DNA of 64,000 bases from JANWVO01 sp964458495. GTDB lineage: Bacteria > Acidobacteriota > Terriglobia > Bryobacterales > Bryobacteraceae. A program made the position numbers and the translations under genes. The stretch's first letter is position 1. Each line of letters opens with the position of its first letter. The notes under the pieces were generated by a model. That model did not search any database, had not been told where the DNA came from, and worked only from the letters and a program-made list of their open reading frames with translations. The DNA is taken from contig CAYWJB010000003.1 of assembly GCA_964458495.1 (NCBI GenBank), positions 186,001 through 250,000 of the forward strand, read 5' to 3'. Positions 27,701 to 37,305 of this stretch are shown here, one piece after another.

Positions 27701-28274
27701 CCCGCACGTGTTCAACTGGTCCGGCACCTACACGCTGCCCATCGGCCGCGGCCGAAAATGGATGTCCGACGTCCACCCCATCGTGGACGCCCTGCTCGGC
27801 GGCTGGGACCTCGGTGTCCTGGGCAACTGGCAGTCCGGCAGCGTCTTTTCAATGTCCTCAGGCCGCCTCACCGGCCCCTCCACCGCCACCACCTTCATCA
27901 ACTACAGCGGCGACCGCAACATCGGCTCGGTCCAGCGGCGAGACGGCGCCGTGTGGTACTTCACCCCCGATCAAATCGCCGCCCTCACCGCCGCCTCCGC
28001 CTTCCCGAACGCGGGCGAGATCGGCACCTCCGGCCGCAACGCCTTCCGCGGCCCGCGCTTCTTCAACTTCGACACCTCCATCGTCAAGCGGTTCAAGATG
28101 CCGTGGAGCGAACAGCACCGCGTCACCTTCCGCTGGGAGATGTACAACACTTTCAACAACGCCAACTTCGGCCTGCCCGGCGCCACCATCACGACGCCTC
28201 AGACCGTCGGCCGTATCTCCAGCACAGTGGGCAGCGCCCGCGTCATCCAGGCCGCGCTTCGCTACGATTTCTGA
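24789..28274 (+). CDS. TonB-dependent receptor, Oar-like, with carboxypeptidase-regulatory-like domain (copy 2)
   Basis: This 1161-residue outer-membrane receptor begins at the ATG at 24789, which has an AAGGAG site (24775-24780) at good spacing; a second ATG six bases later is possible. The signal peptide (MRNALGLVSAVVIAVVLSGM then AAAQ) is followed by a carboxypeptidase-regulatory-like domain (IEGVVTDPAGAVVPNANITV ... SVEAPGFRKA), the plug (NGTRQGSNNTRLDGIDANDA) and a large barrel ending in YDF. It parallels copy 1 at 17314 throughout (same plug and RNTKLNANNFFNN-type segments) but differs in most barrel residues, so it is an ancient paralogue rather than a recent duplicate. Ligand unknown. 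A strong terminator follows. Confidence 0.93.
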   Translation: MHMRNALGLVSAVVIAVVLSGMAAAQVSNGRIEGVVTDPAGAVVPNANITVRNNRTGVSVTATTNETGYYLFPSLPASNYSLSVEAPGFRKAQVENIELNVAVTIRQDVQLEVGSLAESVTVEASAIRVNTSDAQVGRSVTLRDIDTLPQLARNPMALVPYTPGVSIDPGDNSFSRVNGTRQGSNNTRLDGIDANDAVVPRLGLSLTAFNVDSIEEFRVITNGGKAEYGRNAGGQVEMITRSGTNQWHGNAFEFLRNTKLNANNFFNNASGVARPKFIQNTYGASVGGPILKEKWFIFGNWQSVRTAQEVVRNRTVLTNEAKQGIFRWTPPGSGSVQSFNIVANDPRALGFDPATKKLIDMLPAPNNTDVGDGLNTAGFRFNNPAGFDTHQFTIRSDYNVTATHRVFYRHSYFKNDFIDQLNGADATFPGQPQGTQGGIRWGFSIGSDWAITPSIVNELRVGYQSASVDFRRPARVAGPQVLPNTYTNPILPNFPQGRNSPVIDLTENLTWLRGKHTIKTGFTFKRTLQYGYNAAGIYPNISLSTSFNNVPPLSIGPSGSVISSADRQRFENFYNDVLGRVSSITTTFYSDLQQFQPAGQPRVRNTYFRDWAGFVQDDWKITRNLTVNVGIRYEIFGAPTERDRLQGTLKQIEQIGYFTQLDNTEIQRASGWYNTDKNNFAPRIGFAWDPTGNGKWAVRGSWGIFYDRMIGATASLVDGNTPGFAQTVQTFPNTAAGSDVRVRDNPALPAAPPAPQLVLPANRQTSIVVFGPNLRTGYVQHYNLSIQREIMRNTILDVAYVRTRGIKLFNWVDVNQPRVYGNFLESFREIVNFQRTGAAPSPTNTLVRIFGTPQAVISRLGATTVQQQLANTAANNLDRNNYTLYTAAGISPFYLRNFPQYNLVLLGTQDGASWYDSLQMSFRRTMGALKFEMNYTFSKSLDNGSADGNGFTAPVDNYNLALNKGRGAADRPHVFNWSGTYTLPIGRGRKWMSDVHPIVDALLGGWDLGVLGNWQSGSVFSMSSGRLTGPSTATTFINYSGDRNIGSVQRRDGAVWYFTPDQIAALTAASAFPNAGEIGTSGRNAFRGPRFFNFDTSIVKRFKMPWSEQHRVTFRWEMYNTFNNANFGLPGATITTPQTVGRISSTVGSARVIQAALRYDF

Positions 28275-28296
28275 GCGTCTCCTGTGCTCAGACTCG

Positions 28297-28340
28297 CCAC
28301 ACGGCCCGCGCCCGATCCCGGGCCGTGTGGCTCTTTTTTG
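28297..28340 (+). terminator. Rho-independent terminator of TonB receptor 2
   Basis: A perfect 12-bp stem (CCACACGGCCCG at 28297-28308 with CGGGCCGTGTGG at 28319-28330) encloses a 10-base loop and is followed directly by CTCTTTTTTG. It begins 22 bases after the receptor stop codon. It is the clearest intrinsic terminator in the window. Confidence 0.9.
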
Positions 28341-28374
28341 CTGCGATCCTCGCTGCCGGCCAGCCCTGCCGCCA

Positions 28375-29196
28375 TCAGGGCATCCGCGCCGCCAGCTGTG
28401 CGGCCAGTTCGGCCGCATCGCGCCCCTCGGCCACGTTCGTCCACCCGCCGATCCGTGAACCCTTCAAGAAGAAGCACACCCGCCCCAGGAAGCGGTCCTT
28501 CGCGGCAAAACCCTGCACCCCGCCCTTTAGTGGCTCGTTCGGCGAGAAGCGTTCCTTCAGCTTCTCCAGCACGCCACGCGCTGCCTCCGGCGAATCTTCC
28601 GCCACCACCACGGCTCGCCCGTAGCCATACTGCGCCAGGTAGCCCCGTCGCAGCAGCCGCAGCCCCAACACGCTCTGCGGCACCAGCCGCGGAAAGCCCG
28701 GCTCGATGCCTTCTTTCGGAAACCAGCCAAGCGCCTCAGGCGGCGCCGTGCCGCCCGGAAGCCGGGAAGCCCACTCGAGAGCCGCCTTCCGCAGCAGCTC
28801 CGTGTGCTCGCCCTCCGGCTCCGCCGCGATTTCGGCGAAGTAATGACCCTTCACGAAGATCACCTTCCGCGGCGTTACCTGCCCGCCCGCGCCGATCTTC
28901 TCCACCGGCAACCGCGGATCCAGATTGCCGGTGAACATGCCATAGGCATGCTCGGGGGAGGCAAACTCGCTGAGATCGACGATCAGCGTCACCTGCCCCG
29001 CCTGGCAGGTGACGCCGTGCATCTTGCGGAACCCGTAGAGAAAATAGCCCTCCGAGTTTCCGTTCATGTACTCATACAGCGTATCGGTGTCGAACTCGCG
29101 CGCCTCGCCCTGCTGCTTCGCACCCGGCACAATGGAGCAGTCCGGCTTTTGCGCGAAAACCGAAAGCGCCACCAGCAGCGCGGGAAGCACCCTCAT
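28375..29196 (-). CDS. Exported DUF6599-family protein
   Basis: The 273-residue protein has a short signal peptide (MRVLPALLVALSVFAQ) and a mature region opening with TLYEYMNGNSEGYFLYGF, then LIVDLSEFASPEHAYGMFTG and VIFVKGHYFAEIAAE. These are the hallmark phrases of DUF6599 proteins found mainly in Acidobacteriota; no function is known. I start at 29196, where ATG overlaps the stop of the aldo/keto reductase gene (ATGA). This coupling suggests the two act together outside the cytoplasm. The C-terminus has no anchor. Compare the protein at 3937-4914. Confidence 0.82.
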   Translation of the reverse strand: MRVLPALLVALSVFAQKPDCSIVPGAKQQGEAREFDTDTLYEYMNGNSEGYFLYGFRKMHGVTCQAGQVTLIVDLSEFASPEHAYGMFTGNLDPRLPVEKIGAGGQVTPRKVIFVKGHYFAEIAAEPEGEHTELLRKAALEWASRLPGGTAPPEALGWFPKEGIEPGFPRLVPQSVLGLRLLRRGYLAQYGYGRAVVVAEDSPEAARGVLEKLKERFSPNEPLKGGVQGFAAKDRFLGRVCFFLKGSRIGGWTNVAEGRDAAELAAQLAARMP

Positions 29197-30314
29197 GCGA
29201 ACAGCTCCTGCGCGCGTGCCACCTGCCGCGCCACCTGCACGCCGTTCGGGCACCGCACCGCGCACACCGCGCAATCCGAGCACCGCACCTCGCGCACGCG
29301 CTCCGGCAGCAGCCGGAACTGGTCCCGTCCCAACCCGAACTCGCCATATCCGTCGGCGTACGTCACATACCGGATCATGTCGCTCACCGGGAGTCCCTTC
29401 GGGCAGGCGCCCGTGCAGGCGCCGCACGAGCGGCAGTACACAGGGCGGATCAGGTCCAGCTGCGCCGCCAGGAGCTTCCCGTCCGGCTCCGGCTGCCAGC
29501 CCGCCACCACCGCGCGCCAGTTCTCGTCCAGCTGATCCAGGTCCAGGATGCCCGGGATCGACGTGTGTACGAACGGACGCCGCACCGCCCACTTCAGCGC
29601 CGCCGCGAAGGCGCCGGGGCGCGCCATCTTTTCCCGCATCGGATCGCCTTCCCGCAGCCGCCGGTAGCCGCCCGCCATCACCTTCATCGCCACAATCCCG
29701 ATGCCCTTGTCCGACGCTTCCTTCATCAAAGGCTCGATCTTCTCCCCCATCGCGAAGTTGTAGCTCACCAGGATCACTTCCGTCCGCCCCTTGTCGATCA
29801 GGAACCGGAACATCTGCTCGTGGTTGGCGTGGAAGCTCACCCCGCGGAAGCGCGCCTTGCCCGCCTTCACCGCCTCGTCCTGTGCGTCGAACAGTTCATC
29901 GGGGCACTCGGAGGGGTTCGACCGGTTGTGCAGGTACCACACGTCGACATGGTCGGTCTGCAGCTCGCGCAGCGACGTGTCCAGGTGCGCCAGCGCGTCG
30001 GCCTTGTTCCTGGCCGGCGTCTTCGTCGTGATGTGGACCTTCTGCCGCCGGCTCTTCAGCGCCGCGCCCACCATGCGCTCGTTGTTGCCGTTCTGGTAGC
30101 CCCGCGCCGTGTCGAACCAGTTCACGCCGGCATCGGCCGCCTGTTCGATCACCGTGGCGTCGGTCGTCGTCATGCAGCCGAATCCCAGCAGGGTCGGCTC
30201 CAGACCCGTCTTGCCCAGCTTCCGCTTCGGCATCTCGCCGGGCGCCGCCTTCAACGATCGGGGCCCTGCCAACAGAACCGTCCCCGCCAGGAATCCTCGC
30301 CGTGTCGCCTGCAT
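29193..30314 (-). CDS. Tat-exported aldo/keto reductase with two [4Fe-4S] ferredoxin motifs
   Basis: The 373-residue protein starts with a twin-arginine signal (TRRGFLAGTVLLAG, residues 4-17). A TIM-barrel aldo/keto reductase follows with the tetrad D68 (NWFDTARGY), Y73, K98 (ITTKTP) and H129 (YLHN). The C-terminal region carries two ferredoxin-type cysteine sets, C294/C297/C300/C304 (CRSCGACTGACPKG) and C345/C348/C351/C355 (CSDCAVCAVRCPNG). The iron-sulfur clusters suggest electron transfer rather than simple NADPH chemistry, with folding before export by Tat. Substrate unknown. It is coupled to the DUF6599 gene and divergent from the DUF362 gene across 63 bases. Confidence 0.9.
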   Translation of the reverse strand: MQATRRGFLAGTVLLAGPRSLKAAPGEMPKRKLGKTGLEPTLLGFGCMTTTDATVIEQAADAGVNWFDTARGYQNGNNERMVGAALKSRRQKVHITTKTPARNKADALAHLDTSLRELQTDHVDVWYLHNRSNPSECPDELFDAQDEAVKAGKARFRGVSFHANHEQMFRFLIDKGRTEVILVSYNFAMGEKIEPLMKEASDKGIGIVAMKVMAGGYRRLREGDPMREKMARPGAFAAALKWAVRRPFVHTSIPGILDLDQLDENWRAVVAGWQPEPDGKLLAAQLDLIRPVYCRSCGACTGACPKGLPVSDMIRYVTYADGYGEFGLGRDQFRLLPERVREVRCSDCAVCAVRCPNGVQVARQVARAQELFA

Positions 30315-30328
30315 GAAGAAATGCCTCC

Positions 30329-30359
30329 TTTACAGAGAATCCGGTCTGAACATACTATA
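30329..30359. promoter_or_regulatory. Candidate divergent promoter region
   Basis: In the 63-base gap between divergent genes the plus strand has TTTACA (30329-30334), 18 bases, then TACTAT (30353-30358). On the minus strand TATAGT (30359-30354) is a good -10 box for the aldo/keto reductase, followed by an AAAGGAGG ribosome site, but without a clear -35. The plus-strand version would start transcription almost at the ribosome site of the DUF362 gene, which weakens it. Confidence 0.38.
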
Positions 30360-30377
30360 CAACCAGAGGCGTATTTC

Positions 30378-31412
30378 ATGGAGCACAAGGTTACCCGACG
30401 GTTCCTGCTCGGCGCATCCGCCGGCCTTCTGGCGGTCCGGCGCCTGCCGGGCGCCCCCTCTCAGGCGCCCGTTTCCCTGGTCCGTGGCGAGAGCCGGCGC
30501 CAGAACATCCACGACGCGCTCCGGTTGCTCGACCGCGACATCCGGCAGAAGCTCGCCGGGAAGAAATGCGTCATCCTCAAGCCCAACATCGTCAACACTG
30601 CCCGCCAGCTGGCATCCACCCACGTCGATGCGCTCCAGGGCATCCTCGACTATCTCGCCGACTGCTGGAAAGGCCCCGTCTACATCGCCGAGTCCTCCGC
30701 CGGCTTCACCACCGAAGGCTACGCCAACTTCCGCTACGAGGAGGCCATCCGCGAGCACAAGGGCATGAAGATCGAGCTGGTCGACCTCAACGAAGAAGGA
30801 CAGTACGAAGTACTCCACATCCTCAACGGCGATCTGCACATCCAGCCGGTGCGGCTGGCCAGGCGGCTCTGCGATCCGGAGGCGTTCGTCATCTCCAGCG
30901 CCATGCTCAAGACGCACAACACCGTAATCGCCACGCTCAACATCAAGAACATGACGCTTGGCGCGCCCCTTCACTACCGCCGCGGGGAAACGCCTCGCTG
31001 GAACGACAAGCGCGTCTATCACGGCGGCGTGCGCCAGACGCATTACGACATCCTGCTGACCGCCCAGCGCCTGTGCCGAAACTGGGGCGTCGGCGTGCTG
31101 GACGGCTTCGAGGGCATGGAGGGCAACGGGCCGAATTCCGGCACGCCGGTCGACCACCGCATCGCCATCGCCTCCACCGACATGGTGGCTGCGGACCGCA
31201 TCGGCGCCGAAGCCATGGGCATCGACCCCGCCTGCCTCGGCTACCTGCAATGGTGTGGCGAGACCGGCGTCGGCGTCTGGGACCGTGCGCGCATCGAGCT
31301 GCGGGGCGAGCCGCTCGAATCCGTGCGCCGCGAGTACCGCCTCCACGCCGACCTCGACCGGATGCTCCAGTGGAAGGGGCCGCTCACCGACCTGCCGCCC
31401 AAACTCGGCTGA
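30378..31412 (+). CDS. Tat-signal DUF362 domain protein
   Basis: The 344-residue protein begins with a twin-arginine signal (TRRFLLGASAGLLAV). DUF362 hallmarks follow: VILKPNIVNT, VYIAESSAG, the segment FVISSAMLKTHNTVIATLNI, KNMTLGAP, DGFEGMEGNGP and DMVAADRIGAEAMGID. The family occurs alone or with iron-sulfur domains; this copy has no ferredoxin cysteines. Function is unknown, although the domain has been linked to redox and corrinoid-type proteins. The ATG at 30378 has an AGAGG site; the frame is open far upstream only as a shadow of the reductase. It is divergent from the reductase and followed 37 bases on by the DUF2264 gene. Confidence 0.85.
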   Translation: MEHKVTRRFLLGASAGLLAVRRLPGAPSQAPVSLVRGESRRQNIHDALRLLDRDIRQKLAGKKCVILKPNIVNTARQLASTHVDALQGILDYLADCWKGPVYIAESSAGFTTEGYANFRYEEAIREHKGMKIELVDLNEEGQYEVLHILNGDLHIQPVRLARRLCDPEAFVISSAMLKTHNTVIATLNIKNMTLGAPLHYRRGETPRWNDKRVYHGGVRQTHYDILLTAQRLCRNWGVGVLDGFEGMEGNGPNSGTPVDHRIAIASTDMVAADRIGAEAMGIDPACLGYLQWCGETGVGVWDRARIELRGEPLESVRREYRLHADLDRMLQWKGPLTDLPPKLG

Positions 31413-31449
31413 CGCCTGCCGCCGCCGTCTGCGGGATAATGCCGGAAGC

Positions 31450-33351
31450 ATGGTTCGCCGCGAGTTCCTGGGGCTGATGCCCGCAGCCGCGCTTGCCCAG
31501 CGGGGCAAGAAGAAAGAGGCCCAGCAGCCGCCCCCTCCTCCGCCTCCGGGCGAGCGAGTCCGCCAGGCGTTTCTGGAGATCGTCCGCGGGTACCTGGATG
31601 CCGCCCGCCGCACCTCGCCCACGCTCGCCGTGGTCGAGTTTCCCCAGGCCACGGTCACGAAGAATTTCCTGGCCCGCTCCGGTCTCAGCGCCACCGGCGT
31701 CACCCGCATGCTGCCCGCACTCGCCGCCTGGGCTGCCGGCGGACGCCAGCCCGATCTCGGCGTGCGCGAGGCCCTGGTCTCGGCCTTCGCCAACGGCACG
31801 GATCCCGATTCGCCAGACTACTGGCTCCCCTCGCCGGAGGACCGCCAGAACCAGCGGCAGGTGGAGGCATCGATCGTCGCCTGGAGCCTCTGGACGGCGC
31901 GCGATATCATCCTGCCCGCCCTCGACGCCCGCCAGGTGCGCAACGTCGCCGCCTGGCTCTCGAGCTGCTGCCGCGTCCCCGTGCGCAACAACAACTGGGC
32001 CTGGTTCACCGCCGTCGTCCAGGCCGCCTGCCGCCGGCTGGGCGAGATCCACCCCGAATTCGCCTTCGACGAGAAGTGGATGCTCGACGATCTCCGCGCC
32101 CTGGATTCCATGGCCGCCGGCGGCTCCGGCTGGTACAACGACACGTTTAAAGGCGCCGCCTTCGATTACTACAACTCCTGGGTCTTTGCCTCGCATTTCC
32201 TTTACTGGAACGAACTCGTCGGCCGGCTTTATCCGGAATACGGCGGAAAATTCGCCGAGCGGCTCAGAAATTATCTGGAAATCGCGCCTTATTTCTTTGC
32301 CAATCACGGCGGCCACGTTCTTTACGGGCGCTCGCTCATCTACCGCTGGGCCTGCCTGACGCCCTTCGTGCTCGCCTGGCGGCAGGGGCTCTGGCCGCAC
32401 GCGCCGGGCCTCCTGCGCCGCCTCGTGGAGCGCAACATCCTCTGGCAGTGGGACCTGGGTGCCTTCGACGCCGCCGCCGGCAAACTCCGCGAGACTTACA
32501 CGCGCGAGGGCACGCGCGACATCTGCGAATCCTACATCGACGGCGGGCACCCCTACTGGGGCATGCAGGCGTTCGACTTCTGGAGAATCCCCGACGGCGA
32601 CCCCTTCTGGACCGCCCCGCCCGAGCCGCTTCCCGTGGAGAAGTCCGATTACGCCATCGCCGTCCCCGAAGCCGGCCTTCTGGTCCGCGGCATCCGGGCC
32701 AGCGGGCAGGTGTGGATTTACAACACGCTTTCCACGAAAACCGAGCCGCATTATCGCGACAAATACGACAAATTGGCATATAATTCCCACTTCCCCTTCG
32801 CCGTCAACCACGACCCGCAAAGGCCCACGCCGGATAATACGGTCCTGTTGCGCGACCCCGCCACCGGCGAGTGCGCCTGCCGCGGTCCGGTCGAGGAGAG
32901 CTCTGTCGAGGCAGAGAGCGTGGAGCTTGTGTACGAGATCCGTCTGCGCGGCGTCACCGCCCGAGTGCGAACCACCATCCGCTGGCGAGGCGACTTCGAG
33001 CTGCGCTCCCACTTCGTCACCGTCTCGGGCGAGAGGCTCGAGAAACTCGAAATCCTGGAAGGCGGCGTCCCCTACACGGACCGCCCCGCCAGCCTGAACC
33101 TCGGCGCCATGCAGGAGTTCTTCCCCGAGGTTCACCTCAAGGTCTGGAACTTGCGGGGCTGGAAGGGCGCCCGCACGGAAGAGCACGGCGGCAGCGTCTG
33201 GTACGGGGCGCACAAGGTGCAGCTGGTCTGGGCGCCGCTCGGGCCGAAAATGTCCCTGGCGTCGCTCCGCTACACCAGCCCGAAGGCAGTGCCGAAGGAG
33301 AAGGTGGAAGAGGAGGCGCAGCGCTTCGCCGCCCTGTACCGGGGTTATTGA
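31450..33351 (+). CDS. DUF2264 domain protein with Tat-like signal
   Basis: The 633-residue protein starts VRREFLGLMPAAALAQ, a short Tat-like signal, then a Pro run (PPPPPPPG). DUF2264 motifs include SPDYWLPSP, PVRNNNWAWFTAVVQ, DDLRALDSMAAGGSGWYNDT, DYYNSWVFASHFLYWNEL, FFANHGGHVLYGRSLIYRWA and GGHPYWGMQAFDFWRIPD. These make an alpha/alpha-toroid followed by a beta-sandwich, the layout of polysaccharide lyases and heparinase-like enzymes. DUF2264 proteins are therefore suspected carbohydrate-active enzymes, but no activity is shown here. The ATG at 31450 is preceded by GGAAG. It is probably cotranscribed with the DUF362 gene and ends 19 bases before the convergent mutS end. Confidence 0.88.
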   Translation: MVRREFLGLMPAAALAQRGKKKEAQQPPPPPPPGERVRQAFLEIVRGYLDAARRTSPTLAVVEFPQATVTKNFLARSGLSATGVTRMLPALAAWAAGGRQPDLGVREALVSAFANGTDPDSPDYWLPSPEDRQNQRQVEASIVAWSLWTARDIILPALDARQVRNVAAWLSSCCRVPVRNNNWAWFTAVVQAACRRLGEIHPEFAFDEKWMLDDLRALDSMAAGGSGWYNDTFKGAAFDYYNSWVFASHFLYWNELVGRLYPEYGGKFAERLRNYLEIAPYFFANHGGHVLYGRSLIYRWACLTPFVLAWRQGLWPHAPGLLRRLVERNILWQWDLGAFDAAAGKLRETYTREGTRDICESYIDGGHPYWGMQAFDFWRIPDGDPFWTAPPEPLPVEKSDYAIAVPEAGLLVRGIRASGQVWIYNTLSTKTEPHYRDKYDKLAYNSHFPFAVNHDPQRPTPDNTVLLRDPATGECACRGPVEESSVEAESVELVYEIRLRGVTARVRTTIRWRGDFELRSHFVTVSGERLEKLEILEGGVPYTDRPASLNLGAMQEFFPEVHLKVWNLRGWKGARTEEHGGSVWYGAHKVQLVWAPLGPKMSLASLRYTSPKAVPKEKVEEEAQRFAALYRGY

Positions 33352-33370
33352 AGCCGGTCCCGCTGCCCGC

Positions 33371-35979
33371 TTACTCCCGCCCCAGCTCTTCTTTCAGCTC
33401 CGCCAGCAGTTGCAGAGCCTCCACCGGGCGCAAGTTGTCGATATCGAGGTGCCGGATGCGCTCGGCGATCTGCCAGCCCACGGGCTCGAACAGGCGGATC
33501 TGCAAGCCGGGAGAGGCGGCATCTTTCCGTTTGGGCGCCTCGAGCTGGTCGCTCACGGTCACTTCCTTCTTCTCGTGCAGCGCCAGGATTTCGCGGGCGC
33601 GCTCGATGACCTCCAGCGGCAGCGCCGCCAGCCGCGCCACCTCGATGCCGTAGCTGCGGTCGGCGCTGCCCGGCTCCACACGGCGCAGGAAGATGAGCTG
33701 GTCGCCGGACTCCTTCACCGAGACATGGAGGTTCACCACCCCGTCCAGCCGCCCGGCCAGCTCTGTGAGTTCGTGATAATGCGTGGCGAACAGCGTGCGC
33801 GCGCCGATGCGGTCGTGGATGTACTCCAGCACGGCCCAGGCCAGCGCCAGCCCGTCGTAGGTGGCCGTGCCGCGGCCGATTTCGTCCAGCACGATCAGGC
33901 TGTGGCGCGTGGCCGTGTTCAGGATCACGGCCGTCTCGGTCATCTCCACCATGAACGTAGAACGGCCGCGGGCGAGGTTGTCGCTGGCCCCGATGCGCGT
34001 GAACACGCGGTCGATCAATGGCAGCACGGCCTCCTGCGCGGGCACGAACCCGCCCATCTGCGCCATGACGGCGATCAGCGCCGCCTGCCGCAGGTAGGTG
34101 GACTTGCCGCCCATGTTGGGGCCGGTGATCACGGCGATGCGGTGCGACCCGAGATCCAGGTAGATTTCGTTCGGGATGAAATGGCCCGCTTCTGCCTCGG
34201 CCAGCTTTTCGATCACCGGGTGGCGCCCGGCCACGACCTTCATCTCGCCCGTGTCCGAGAAGCGCGGCCGCGTGTAGCGGCGATCGACGGCAGCCTCGGC
34301 CAGGGCGGCGTAGAAGTCGATCTCGGCGACGGCAGCGGCAGTGGAACGCAGCCTCTGCGCCTCGGCGGCAGCGGCGGCGCGCAGTTCGGCGAGAATCGCG
34401 CGCTCCAGATCCAGCGCCCGCTCTTCGGCGTCGAGCACTTTCGCCTCGAGTTCCTTGAGCTCCGGCGTGGTGAAGCGCTCGGCGTTGACGAGGGTCTGTT
34501 TGCGCTCGTAATCGGCCGGCACGAGGTGGAGGTTCGGTTTCGAGACTTCGATGTAGAAGCCGAACACGTTGTTGAAACGGACCTTGAGCGAGGCGATTCC
34601 GGTGCGCTGCCGCTCCCGCGCCTCGATGGCGGCGATGATCTGCCGCGAGTGGGTGGCCAGATGCCGCAGCTCGTCGAGTTCGGCGCTGAAGCCGGCGCGG
34701 ATGACGCCGCCGTCGGCGGCATTGGCGGGGGCGTTTTCGCTGATGGCGGCCAGCAGGCGCTCGCGCAGTTCGGGAACATCGTCGAGCGCGGCGGCGGCGG
34801 CGCAGAGCTTCCCGGACTGTGCGTCCTCGAGCGGTGGGCGCAACTCGGGCACGCAAGCCAGGGTGCGCCCGAGGCCGAGCAGGTCTCTCGGAGTGGCCGT
34901 GCCAACGGTGATCCGCGCCAGCAGGCGCTCGAGATCCAGCATGCGGCCCAGGGTCTCGCGCAGCCGGGTGCGCGGGATGGTCACGCGAACAAGCCACTCC
35001 ACGGCGTCGAGGCGCGCCTCGATTTCCGCCCGGTCGAGCGACGGCTCCAGCAGCCTCTTGCGCAGCAGGCGCGCCCCCATGCCGGTACGGGTCTGATCGA
35101 TCACCGAGATCAGGGTGGCGTCGCGCCCGCCGCCGGCGTCGGCGGCAAACAGCGGCTCGACCAGTTCCAGATTGCGCACGGTGACCGCGTCGAGCATCAT
35201 CGCGCCGGAGCGGTCGGCGTAGAGGGGGCGGTCGAGGTGGCCGAGGGCCGAGCGCTGCGTCTCGCGCAGATAGGCGAGGATGGCGCCTGCGGCCCCGGTG
35301 GCCAGAGGGCGCCCGGCGAGCCCGCAGCCGTCCAGCGCCAGCAGGCGGAAGTGCTCGCGCAGCAGTTGCTCGGCGTGGGGCGGATCAAAGGTCCAGGGCT
35401 CGGCGGGAGTGACGGCCCAGCGGCCGCGCGGCGCGGAGTCCGGCTCGGCTGCCAGCAACTCGCGGACGTTGAGCTGCTCCAGCATGGCGCCGGCTTCCTG
35501 CGCCGGCAACTCGGTGGAGCAGAACTCGCCGGTAGAGACATCCACCCACGCCAGCCCGGAGTGCCCGCGGCGCGAGCACAGCGCGGCCAAATAGTTGTTG
35601 CGCGCGGCGTCGAGCAGGGCGGACTCGGTGACGGTGCCCGGCGTGACGATGCGCGTGATCTCGCGCCGCACGAGCTTCCTGGCCAGCCGCGGGTCTTCCA
35701 TCTGCTCGCAGATGGCGACGCGGTAGCCCTTCTGGATCAGGCGCGCGATGTAGCCTTCGGCCGAATGATAGGGGACGCCGCACATCGGCACGGGCTCTCC
35801 GCGCTCCTTGTTGCGCGAGGTGAGCGTGATTTCCAGCTCGCGCGCCGCCGTGACGGCGTCTTCGTAGAAGAGTTCGTAGAAATCGCCGAGGCGGAAAAAC
35901 AGCAGGCAGCCGGGCGCCTGCTGTTTTGCCGCGTGGTATTGCCGCATCAGCGGCGTCGTCGGTTCCTGGCCCACTCCTT

Positions 35980-35983
<4 letters not shown>
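33371..35983 (-). CDS. mutS: DNA mismatch repair protein MutS
   Basis: The 870-residue protein is a full-length MutS. The mismatch-reading motif FYE (residues 35-37 in GDFYELF) is intact. Connector, lever and clamp domains follow, then the ATPase with ITGPNMGGKSTYLRQ (about residue 617), DEIGRGTATYDG and FATHYHELTELA. It recognises mismatches and recruits MutL; no mutL lies in this window. The end LQLLAELKEELGRE is the usual C-terminal helix. The start overlaps the stop of the glutamate dehydrogenase gene by four bases (ATGA), an unusual pairing that implies coupled expression. Confidence 0.97.
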
Positions 35984-37269
<1,286 letters not shown>

Positions 37270-37305
37270 GCAGGAATACCTCCGCCCCCATTATCCTCGG
37301 AGGGA

